This document shows, in pieces, positions 25,164 through 37,100 of a stretch of DNA of 64,000 nucleotides. The notes beneath the pieces are model-generated. The model was not told the DNA's origin and ran no database searches. It worked only from the letters and a program-made list of their open reading frames with translations. The position numbers and the translations under genes are program-made. The stretch is from Macrostomum hystrix (Eukaryota; Platyhelminthes; Macrostomidae). The stretch lies in assembly GCA_950097015.1 (NCBI GenBank), contig CATNEN010000039.1, positions 6,836,501-6,900,500 on the forward strand, in the 5' to 3' direction. The first letter of the stretch is position 1. Every line of letters begins with the position of its first letter.

Positions 25164-28100
25164 GGAAAAAGTGGCGGTTCAAAGCGTAGCGCTTCAACTA
25201 GACGGTCGAGCAGCGGTGAGAAATATTTATAAACTGCAAGCTGCACGTGTGCTTTGAGCTACTTTGACAATCGATCTGAAAGCCATCAATAATTAATCAA
25301 CAAAAATTCTTCAGGTGCTGCCAACGATGAGCTTGTGACCGAAATCACGGAGGAGACAATCATTGAAGACGCGGATGCTTCGGGCGGCAAGAGACGTCGA
25401 TCGACCTCTAAACGGCGCAAGTCGGGCGGAAGCAGAGGTCGGAAGACTCGAGGACGATCTGCCGGCAAGAGCAGCGGATCGTCAGGTAAATGAATATAAT
25501 TAGCAGTACAGAGACTATTTCATGTCAAGAGTGCACAGAATTACAAAAAACTTTTATTACAATACTTGACAGACGATGCGCTTGTGACCGAAATCACGGA
25601 GGAGACAATCATTGAAGACGCGGATGCTTCGGGCGGCAAGAGACGTCGATCGACCTCTAAACGGCGCAAGTCGGGCGGAAGCAGAGGTCGGAAGACTCGA
25701 GGACGATCTGCCGGCAAGAGCAGCGGATCGTCAGGTAAATGAATATAATTAGCAGTACAGAGACTATTTCATGTCAAGAGTGCACAGAATTACAAAAAAC
25801 TTTTATTACAATACTTGACAGACGATGCGCTTGTGACCGAAATCATCGAGGAGACAATCATTGAAGACGCGGATGCTTCGGCCGGCAAGAGACGTCGATC
25901 GACCTCTAAACGGCGCAAGTCGGGCGGAAGCAGAGGTCGGAAGACTCGAGGACGATCTGCCGGCAAGAGCAGCGGATCGTCAGGTAAATGAATATAATTA
26001 GCAGTACAGAGACTATTTCATGTCAAGAGTGCACAGAATTACAAAAAACTTTTATTACAATACTTGACAGACGATGCGCTTGTGACCGAAATCACGGAGG
26101 AGACAATCATTGAAGACGCGGATGCTTCGGGCGGCAAGAGACGTCGTTCGACCTCTAAACGGCGCAAGTCGGGCGGAAGCAGAGGTCGGAAGACTCGAGG
26201 ACGATCTGCCGGCAAGAGCAGCGGATCGTCAGGTAAATGAATATAATTAGCAGTACAGAGACTATTTCATGTCAAGAGTGCACAGAATTACAAAAAACTT
26301 TTATTACAATACTTGACAGACGATGCGCTTGTGACCGAAATCATCGAGGAGACAATCATTGAAGACGCGGATGCTTCGGGCGGCAAGAGACGTCGTTCGA
26401 CCTCTAAACGGCGCAAGTCGGGCGGAAGCAGAGGTCGGAAGACTCGAGGACGATCTGCCGGCAAGAGCAGCGGATCGTCAGGTAAATGAATATAATTAGC
26501 AGTACAGAGACTATTTCATGTCAAGAGTGCACAGAATTACAAAAAACTTTTATTACAATACTTGACAGACGATGCGCTTGTGACCGAAATCATCGAGGAG
26601 ACAATCATTGAGGAAGATGCTAGCAGTTCTGGTAATTACAAATGAAATAAAATGCCAGCCATCAGCCCGACCGGTCACTGATTCACTTACAATTGCAATT
26701 TGATTTTCAGACGGTAATCGAAAACGTTCAAACTCAAGGACACGTCGCATTGGTCGCAGCGGTAGAAAATCTGGACAGTTGGGTAGAAGGGCAGGTAACT
26801 GATTCATGTGCTTATTGCCGATAGGCTCTCACAATAGAGGCAGGATGCAGTAAAATATTTTCGTCGATAAAAAATTTTTGTTACAATCTAGTTTTTTTCC
26901 ACCACAAACCCATATCTCAGATGACGAGACAATCACCGAAATCACAGACGAGACAGTACTTCACGATGTTGATGGCGAAAAAACAGGTAAAAACGCATTA
27001 GTGTTCTATGAATAACTAAAATAAAAACATTTGGATTTAAACAGCTTGAAACACACCAAAAAAGTTCACAAGAAAAACAAACGCAAAAAAACATCCGCAG
27101 AAAACAAGAAAAGAAGCACATCAGGCGTCCAAAACTTCAAAAACGGTAGCAAAACTCGAGCCCGCAAGGCCAGGAAGAGCTCAAAGAGAGCCCGAAAGAC
27201 CAGGAAGAGCACAAAGAGACGCGCTCGCAAGGCCAGGAAGAGCACTAAGAGAGCCCGCAAGGCCAGGAAGAGCTCACAGAGAGCCCGCAAAGCCAGGAAA
27301 AGCACAAAGAGACGCGCTCGCAAGGCCAGGAAGAGCACAAAGAGACCCGCCCGCAAGGCCAGGAAGAGCACAAAGAGACGCGCCCGCAAGGCCAGGAAGA
27401 GCACAAAGAGACGCGCCCGCAAGGCCAGGAAGAGCACAAAGAGACGCGCCCGCAAGGCCAGGAAGAGCACAAAGAGACGCGCCCGCAAGGCCAGGAAGAG
27501 CAGCAAGAGACGCGCTCGCAAGGCCAGGAAGAGCAGCAAGAGACCCGCCCGCAAGGCCAGGAAGAGCACTAAGAGAGCCCGCAAAACCAGGAAGAGCACA
27601 AAGAGACGCGCCCGCAAAGCCAGAAAGAGCACAAAGAGACGCGCCCGCAAGGCCAGGAAGAGCACAAGGAGACGCGCCCGCAAGGCCAGCAAGAGCAGCA
27701 AGAGACGCGCCCGCAAGGCCAGGAAGAGCAGTAAGAGAGCCCGCAAAGCCAGGAGGAGCAGTAAGAGAGCCCGCAAGGCCAGGAAGAGCACAAAGAGACG
27801 CGCCCGCAAGGCCAGGAAGAGCACAAAGAGACGCGCTCGCAAGGCCAGGAAGAGCACAAGGAGACGCGCTCGAAAGGCCAGGAAGAGCAGTAAGAGAGCC
27901 CGCAAGGCCAGGAAGAGCAGCAAGAGACGCGCCCGCAAGGCCAGGAAGAGCACAAAGAGACGCGCACGCAAGGCCAGAAAGGGCACAAAGAGACGCGCCC
28001 GCAAAGCCAGGAAGAGCAAAAAGGGACGCGCTCGCAAGGCCAGGAAGAGCAGCAAGAGACGCGCTCGCAAGGCCAGGAAGAGCAGCAAGAGACCCGCCCG

Positions 28101-31100
28101 CAAGGCCAGGAAGAGCACTAAGAGAGCCCGCAAATCCAGGAAGAGCACAAAGAGACGCGCCCGCAAGGCCAGGAAGAGCACAAAGAGACGCGCCCGCAAA
28201 GCCAGAAAGAGCACAAAGAGACGCGCCCGCAAGGCCAGGAAGAGCACAAGGAGACGCGCCCGCAAGGCCAGCAAGAGCAGCAAGAGACGCGCCCGCAAGG
28301 CCAGGAAGAGCAGTAAGAGAGCCCGCAAAGCCAGGAGGAGCAGTAAGAGAGCCCGCAAGGCCAGGAAGAGCACAAAGGGACGCGCACGCAAGGCCAGGAA
28401 GAGCACAAAGAGACGCGCCCGCAAGGCCAGGAAGAGCACAAAGAGACGCGCCCGCAAGGCCAGGAAGAGCACAAAGAGACGCGCTCGCAAGGCCAGGAAG
28501 AGCACAAAGAGACGCGCTCGAAAGGCCAGGAAGAGCACAAAGAGACGCGCTCGCAAGGCCAGGAAGAGCAGCAAGAGACGCGCTCGCAAGGCCAGGAAGA
28601 GCACAAAGAGACGCGCCCGCAAGGCCAGGAAAAGCACAAAGAGACGCGCCCGCAAGGCCAGGAAGAGCACAAAGAGACGCGCTCGAAAGGCCAGGAAGAG
28701 CAGAAAGAGAGCCCGCAAGGCCAGGAAGAGCAGCAAGAGACGCGCTCTGAAGGCCAGGAAGAGCACAAAGAGACGCGCCCGCAAAGCCAGGAAGAGCACA
28801 AAGAGACGCGCCCGCAAGGCCAGGAAGAGCAGCAAGAGACGCGCTCGCAAGGCCAGGAAGAGCAGCAAGAGACCCGCCCGCAAGGCCAGGAAGAGCACAA
28901 AGGGACGCGCCCGCAAGGCCAGGAAGAGCACAAAGAGACCCGCCCGCAAGACAAGGAAGAGCACAAAGAGACGCGCCCGCAAGGCCAGGAAGAGCACAAA
29001 GAGACGCGCCCGCAAGGCCAGGAAGAGCAGCAAGAGACGTGCTCGAAAGGCCAGGAAAAGCACTAAGAGACGCGACCGCAAGCCTAGGAAGAGCAGCAAG
29101 AAACCCGCCCGCAAGGCCAGGAAGAGCACTAAGAGAGCCCGCAAATCCAGGAAGAGCACAAAGAGACGCGCCCGCAAAGCCAGAAAGAGCACAAAGAGAC
29201 GCGCCCGCAAGGCCAGGAAGAGCACAAGGAGACGCGCCCGCAAGGCCAGCAAGAGCAGCAAGAGACGCGCCCGCAAGGCCAGGAAGAGCAGTAAGAGAGC
29301 CCGCAAGGCCAGGAAGAGCAGCAAGAGACGCGCCCGCAAGGCCAGAAAGAGCACAAAGAGACGCGCCCGCAAAGCCAGGAAGAGCACAAAGAGACGCGCC
29401 CGCAAGGCCAGGAAGAGCAGCAAGAGACGCGCTCGCAAGGCCAGGAAGAGCAGCAAGAAACCCGCCCGCAAGGCCAGGAAGAGCACTAAGAGAGCCCGCA
29501 AATCCAGGAAGAGCACAAAGAGACGCGCCCGCAAAGCCAGGAAGAGCACAAAGAGACGCGCCCGCAAGGCCAGGAAGAGCACAAGGAGACGCGCCCGCAA
29601 GGCCAGCAAGAGCAGCAAGAGACGCGCCCGCAAGGCCAGGAAGAGCAGTAAGAGAGCCCGCAAAGCCAGGAGGAGCAGTAAGAGAGCCCGCAAGGCCAGG
29701 AAGAGCACAAAGGGACGCGCACGCAAGGCCAGGAAGAGCACAAAGAGACGCGCCCGCAAGGCCAGGAAGAGCACGAAGAGACGCGCCCGCAAAGCCAGGA
29801 AGAGCACAAAGAGACGCGCCCGCAAGGCCAGGAAGAGCACAAAGAGACGCGCCCGCAAGGCCAGGAAGAGCACAAGGAGACGCGCCCGCAAGGCCAGCAA
29901 GAGCAGCAAGAGACGCGCCCGCAAGGCCAGGAAGAGCAGTAAGAGAGCCCGCAAAGCCAGGAGGAGCAGTAAGAGAGCCCGCAAGGCCAGGAAGAGCACA
30001 AAGAGACGCGCCCGCAAAGCCAGGAAGAGCACAAAGAGACGCGCTCGCAAGGCCAGGAAGAGCACGAAGAGACGCGCCCGCAAAGCCAGGAAGAGCACAA
30101 AGAGACGCGCCCGCAAGGCCAGGAAGAGCACTAAGAGACGCGACCGCAAGCCCAGGAAGAGCACAAAGAGACGCGCCCGCAAAGCCAGGAAGAGCACAAA
30201 GAGACGCGCCCGCAAAGCCAGGAAGAGCAGCAAGAGACGCGCTCGCAAGGCCAGGAAGAGCAGCAAGAAACCCGCCCGCAAGGCCAGGAAGAGCACTAAG
30301 AGAGCCCGCAAATCCAGGAAGAGCACAAAGAGACGCGCCCGCAAAGCCAGGAAGAGCACAAAGAGACGCGCCCGCAAAGCCAGGAAGAGCAGCAAGAGAC
30401 GCGCTCGCAAGGCCAGGAAGAGCAGCAAGAAACCCGCCCGCAAGGCCAGGAAGAGCACTAAGAGAGCCCGCAAATCCAGGAAGAGCACAAAGAGACGCGC
30501 CCGCAAAGCCAGAAAGAGCACAAAGAGGCGCGCCCGCAAGGCCAGGAAGAGCACAAGGAGACGCGCCCGCAAGGCCAGCAAGAGCAGCAAGAGACGCGCC
30601 CGCAAGGCCAGGAAGAGCAGTAAGAGAGCCCGCAAGGCCAGGAAGAGCACGAAGAGACGCGCCCGCAAAGCCAGGAAGAGCACAAAGAGACGCGCCCGCA
30701 AGGCCAGGAAGAGCACAAAGAGAGCCCGCAAGGCTAGCAAGAGCAGCAAGAGACGCGCCCGCAAGGCCAGAAAAAGCACAAAGAGACGCGACCGCAAGGC
30801 CAGGAAGAGCACAAAGAGAGCCCGCAAGGCTAGCAAGAGCACAAAGAGACGCGACCGCAAGGCCAGGAAGAGCAGCAAGAGACGCGCCCGCAAGGCCAGG
30901 AAGAGCACAAAGAGACGCGCCCGCAAGGCCAGGAAGAGCACAAAGAGACGCGACCGCAAGGCCAGGAAGAGCACAAAGAGACGCGCCCGCAAGGCCAGGA
31001 AGAGCACTAAGAGACGCGCTCGCAAGGCCAGGAAGAGCACGAAGAGACGCGCCCGCAAAGCCAGGAAGAGCACAAAGAGACGCGCCCGCAAGGCCAGGAA

Positions 31101-34100
31101 GAGCACTAAGAGACCCGCCCGCAAGGCCAGGAAGAGCACAAAGAGACGCGCCCGCAAGGCCAGGAAGAGCAGCAAGAGACGCGCTCGAAAGGCCAGGAAA
31201 AGCACTAAGAGACGCGCCCGCAAGGCCAGGAAGAGCACAAAGAGACGCGCACGCAAGGCCAGAAAGGGCACAAAGAGACGCGCCCGCAAAGCCAGGAAGA
31301 GCACAAAGAGACGCGCTCGCAAGGCCAGGAAGAGCACAAAGAGACGCGCTCGAAAGGCCAGGAAGAGTAGTAAGAGAGCCCGCAAGGCCAGGAAGAGCAG
31401 CAAGAGACGCGCCCGCAAGGCCAGGAAGAGCACAAAGAGACGCGCACGCAAGGCCAGAAAGGGCACAAAGAGACGCGCCCGCAAAGCCAGGAAGAGCACA
31501 AAGAGACGCGCCCGCAAAGCCAGGAAGAGCACAAAGAGACGTGCCCGCAAGGCCAGGAAGAGCACAAAGAGACGCGCTCGAAAGGCCAGGAAGAGCACAA
31601 AGAGACGCGCCCGCAAAGCCAGGAAGAGCACAAAGAGACGCGCCCGCAAAGCCAGGAAGAGCACAAAGAGACGCGCTCGCAAGGCCAGGAAGAGCACAAA
31701 GAGACGCGCTCGAAAGGCCAGGAAGAGCAGTAAGAGAGCCCGCAAGGCCAGGAAGAGCACAAAGAGACGCGCTCGCAAGGCCAGGAAGAGCACAAAGAGA
31801 CGCGCCCGCAAGGCCAGGAAGAGCACAAAGAGACGCGCTCGCAAGGCCAGGAAGAGCACAAAGAGACGCGCTCGAAAGGCCAGGAAGAGCAGTAAGAGAG
31901 CCCGCAAGGCCAGGAAGAGCACAAAGAGACGCGCTCGCAAGGCCAGGAAGAGCACAAAGAGACGCGCTCGAAAGGCCAGGAAGAGCAGTAAGAGAGCCCG
32001 CAAGGCCAGGAAGAGCACAAAGAGACGTGCTCGCAAGGCCAGGAAGAGCACAAAGAGACGCGCTCGCAAGGCCAGGAAGAGCACAAAGAGACGCGCCCGC
32101 AAGGCCAGGAAGAGCACAAAGAGACGCGCTCGCAAGGCCAGGAAGAGCACAAAGAGACGCGCTCGAAAGGCCAGGAAGAGCAGTAAGAGAGCCCGCAAGG
32201 CCAGGAAGAGCAGTAAGAGAGCCCGCAAGGCCAGTAAGAGCACGAAGAGACGCGCCCGCAAAGCCAGGAAGAGCAGCAAGAGACGCGCTCGCAAGGCCAG
32301 GAAGAGCACGAAGAGACGCGCCCGCAAAGCCAGGAAGAGCACAAAGAGACGCGCCCGCAAGGCCAGGAAGAGCACAAAGAGACGCGCCCGCAAGGCCAGG
32401 AAGAGCACTAAGAGACCCGCCCGCAAGGCCAGGAAGAGCACAAAGAGACGCGCCCGCAAGGCCAGGAAGAGCAGCAAGAGACGCGCCCGCAAGGCCAGGA
32501 AGAGCACAAAGAGACGCGCACGCAAGGCCAGAAAGGGCACAAAGAGACGCGCCCGCAAAGTCAGGAAGAGCACAAAGAGACGCGCCCGCAAGGCCAGGAA
32601 GAGCACAAAGAGAGCCCGCAAGGCTAGCAAGAGCAGCAAGAGACGCGCCCGCAAGGCCAGAAAAAGCACAAAGAGACGCGCACGCAAGGCCAGAAAGGGC
32701 ACAAAGAGACGCGCCCGCAAAGCCTGGAAGAGCACAAAGAGACGCGCTCGCAAGGCCAGGAAGAGCACAAAGAGACGCGCTCGAAAGGCCAGGAAGAGCA
32801 GCAAGAGACGCGCTCGCAAGGCCAGGAAGAGCACAAAGAGACGCGCCCGCAAGGCCAGGAAGAGCACTAAAAGACGCGACCGCAAGCCCAGGAAGAGCAC
32901 AAAGAGACGCGCACGCAAGGCCAGAAAGGGCACAAAGAGACGCGCCCGCAAAGCCAGGAAGAGCACAAAGAGACGTGCCCGCAAGGCCAGGAAGAGCACA
33001 AAGAGACGCGCTCGAAAGGCCAGGAAGAGCACAAAGAGACGCGCCCGCAAAGCCAGGAAGAGCACAAAGAGACGCGCCCGCAAAGCCAGGAAGAGCACAA
33101 AGAGACGCGCTCGCAAGGCCAGGAAGAGCACAAAGAGACGCGCTCGAAAGGCCAGGAAGAGCAGTAAGAGAGCCCGCAAGGCCAGGAAGAGCACAAAGAG
33201 ACGCGCTCGCAAGGCCAGGAAGAGCACAAAGAGACGCGCCCGCAAGGCCAGGAAGAGCACAAAGAGACGCGCTCGCAAGGCCAGGAAGAGCACAAAGAGA
33301 CGCGCTCGAAAGGCCAGGAAGAGCAGTAAGAGAGCCCGCAAGGCCAGGAAGAGCACAAAGAGACGCGCTCGCAAGGCCAGGAAGAGCACAAAGAGACGCG
33401 CTCGAAAGGCCAGGAAGAGCAGTAAGAGAGCCCGCAAGGCCAGGAAGAGCACAAAGAGACGTGCTCGCAAGGCCAGGAAGAGCACAAAGAGACGCGCTCG
33501 CAAGGCCAGGAAGAGCACAAAGAGACGCGCCCGCAAGGCCAGGAAGAGCACAAAGAGACGCGCTCGCAAGGCCAGGAAGAGCACAAAGAGACGCGCTCGA
33601 AAGGCCAGGAAGAGCAGTAAGAGAGCCCGCAAGGCCAGGAAGAGCAGTAAGAGAGCCCGCAAGGCCAGGAAGAGCACGAAGAGACGCGCCCGCAAAGCCA
33701 GGAAGAGCAGCAAGAGACGCGCTCGCAAGGCCAGGAAGAGCACGAAGAGACGCGCCCGCAAAGCCAGGAAGAGCACAAAGAGACGCGCCCGCAAGGCCAG
33801 GAAGAGCACAAAGAGACGCGCCCGCAAGGCCAGGAAGAGCACTAAGAGACCCGCCCGCAAGGCCAGGAAGAGCACAAAGAGACGCGCCCGCAAGGCCAGG
33901 AAGAGCAGCAAGAGACGCGCCCGCAAGGCCAGGAAGAGCACAAAGAGACGCGCACGCAAGGCCAGAAAGGGCACAAAGAGACGCGCCCGCAAAGTCAGGA
34001 AGAGCACAAAGAGACGCGCCCGCAAGGCCAGGAAGAGCACAAAGAGAGCCCGCAAGGCTAGCAAGAGCAGCAAGAGACGCGCCCGCAAGGCCAGAAAAAG

Positions 34101-37100
34101 CACAAAGAGACGCGCACGCAAGGCCAGAAAGGGCACAAAGAGACGCGCCCGCAAAGCCAGGAAGAGCACAAAGAGACGCGCTCGCAAGGCCAGGAAGAGC
34201 ACAAAGAGACGCGCTCGAAAGGCCAGGAAGAGCAGCAAGAGACGCGCTCGCAAGGCCAGGAAGAGCACAAAGAGACGCGCCCGCAAGGCCAGGAAGAGCA
34301 CTAAAAGACGCGACCGCAAGCCCAGGAAGAGCACAAAGAGACGCGCACGCAAGGCCAGAAAGGGCACAAAGAGACGCGCCCGCAAAGCCAGGAAGAGCAC
34401 AAAGAGACGTGCCCGCAAGGCCAGGAAGAGCACAAAGAGACGCGCTCGAAAGGCCAGGAAGAGCAGCAAGAGACGCGCTCGAAAGGCCAGGAAAAGCACA
34501 AAGAGACGCGCCCGCAAGGCCAGGAAGAGCACAAAGAGACGCGCTCGCAAGGCCAGGAAGAGCACAAAGAGACGCGCTCGAAAGGCCAGGAAGAGCAGTA
34601 AGAGAGCCCGCAAGGCCAGGAAGAGCACAAAGAGACGCGCTCGCAAGGCCAGGAAGAGCACAAAGAGACGCGCCCGCAAGGCCAGGAAGAGCACAAAGAG
34701 ACGCGCTCGCAAGGCCAGGAAGAGCACAAAGAGACGCGCTCGAAAGTCCAGGAAGAGCAGTAAGAGAGCCCGCAAGGCCAGGAAGAGCACAAAGAGACGC
34801 GCTCGCAAGGCCAGGAAGAGCACAAAGAGACGCGCTCGAAAGGCCAGGAAGAGTAGTAAGAGAGCCCGCAAGGCCAGGAAGAGCACAAAGAGACGTGCTC
34901 GCAAGGCCAGGAAGAGCACAAAGAGAGGCGCTCGCAAGGCCAGGAAGAGCACAAAGAGACGCGCCCGCAAGGCCAGGAAGAGCACAAAGAGACGCGCTCG
35001 CAAGGCCAGGAAGAGCACAAAGAGACGCGCTCGAAAGGCCAGGAAGAGCAGTAAGAGAGCCCGCAAGGCCAGGAAGAGCACAAAGAGACGCGCCCGCAAG
35101 GCCAGAAAAAGCACAAAGAGACGCGCCCGCAAGGCCAGAAGGAGCACAAAGAGACGCGCCCGCATGGTTAGGAAGTTGCGAAGGAGGGGTCGGAAATCAC
35201 CTTTGATTAGCAGATTGCCTCGTTTTAGATGTTCGGACAGGAGTTCAAAGTGCGCTTCTGCCCGTAAAGCTGGTTTGTGCAAGCGGTTGCCTTTGGTGAT
35301 GGGTAAGAAATGTGCCCGCACATGCGGTTACTGCGCTCGTTCTGCCCGTCGTGGAGGGGTAGCTTGTCGAGACTTAGTGGGTTCGTCGCTGTGTGGGAAG
35401 TGGAAGGCTCGTCGTTACTGCAAGCTGTATCCAAAGCGCATGTCAGTGCAGTGTGGAATTACCTGCGGTCTTTGTTCCAATAATGTTAAGGGTAAGCGCA
35501 CAGATTTTCGTTGTTAACAATGACTTTGAGTAAGTCCTGAATAAAAATTGAGACGACTCTTGATTCCGCTTGACCTTACAGAGTGCCCGCCTGGCTGGCG
35601 TCTGTCCGGTGGCTATTGCCTTCGCTTCTACCGAGGTCCCACGTCATCCTGGCGCGGCGCCCACCAGGCCTGCAAACTAGCCACTGGCGAACTGGCGAGT
35701 GTCACCTCCGCTAACGAGGACCAACAGCTGCGAGCCTACCTGTGAGCACCCAGTGTTTTGACTGTCATTTACTTTATTGTGTTCAAAGTCAGTGTACCAA
35801 TTTAGTTTTGTCTAATTGTCATTCAATCAGTTAATGAGTCGTGCGTTCGACCTATTAGTGTGCCTATCAGATGGTGAGGGGCAGCGCTTATGGCGCTTGC
35901 CTTTCACGTCAAGGCCACATCAATGAGGGGCGCAGACGCGTAGAGACGGCTTTGGGCTTGCCAGGATGATACAGTCGTTTCAGATGTACACACCATGTGC
36001 GTGGGTGCTCTGGGGTCAGCGGAATGATCAGAATGGCCTCCAATAACAATAATAATAATTGCAGCAAGGCTGCAGGCAATGGCACATCATTTGGTGACAC
36101 TAGACCTGCAGCCAACGAGGGACAATTCTGCCTATTTCGCTGACTCCAAAGCACACAAGCACAGAGATACCTACGCACGCTCACACATTTGTGTACATCT
36201 TCCCTGACTTTCTCATCGTCAGGCAGTGTACACTTTCACTGTGCATTGGAGGTTGGAACTCAAGGGCGTAAATTGCACGACAAGCCCCCAAGCCTTCTCT
36301 CTGCGGCTGCGCCCCAAATGAATGCGGCCTTAATCCGGAATCGAGCTCAGGGATCTTAGTGCGAGAGGCAATTAAATATAATTGCCTCCAAAGTCGCACT
36401 TTATTATAATTTAGCTACTGTAAGTAGTCTATTTAATTTCGGTCATCACAAACCTTGAATTCTATGCGCAGCCGCGAAGTTGGCGCCGGCAGATCGGGTC
36501 GCCGCGCCCGCGCCGTCGCCGTCTGGTTCGGCCTGCGGCATCTTCGGAACGGTCGCCGGCTGGTGTTCTCCGACGGCACCCGGCTAAGTTCGTACGCGCG
36601 CAGTCAGGCCAGAAAGGCGGCTGGGAAGTCTCGCGGCCAGTGTGCCTACATCCAGGCCGGCAGTTGGCGCTTCGGATCTTGCAAGCGCAAGGCCGGTTAC
36701 ATCTGCAGAAGTGAGTTGAGCACGCTTCTGTAGTTTATTTTTTGGATAATTTTATATCATGTTTTCCAAGCGAGTTATTAAATTTTAAATTTTCAAAATC
36801 GCAGGACGCCCTGGCCAGCAGTGCAGCAAGGCGTGTCACAAGCACGGCGCCTGTGTGCACGTGGGACGGGGCCGCTTCCAGTGCAAGTGCAAGCCCGGAT
36901 TTTTGGGCGACGGTGTCAAGAGCTGCAGAAGTGAGTCGCCTCTCATTCTCTCTCCCTTCCTCGTTTCTGATTGGTCGCCAACTCACCCAAACTTCATTTC
37001 CTCTGTCTGTTCAAGTTCTGAGCTTTCCTTCATTTCTTCTTTTCTCTCCCGTGTCTCTGATTGGTTCACTGTTCGCCTCTCCTACACTCCAACCCTCCTT

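Noticed and set aside
27066-35321. Antisense open frame of about 2,750 codons, rich in Leu/Phe/Arg, and a 2,055-codon shifted plus frame
   Set aside because: Both follow from the repeat composition: few of the codons in any frame give stops. They have no start context, splice support or domains, while the [11 protein letters not shown] frame connects to ShKT and lectin exons.
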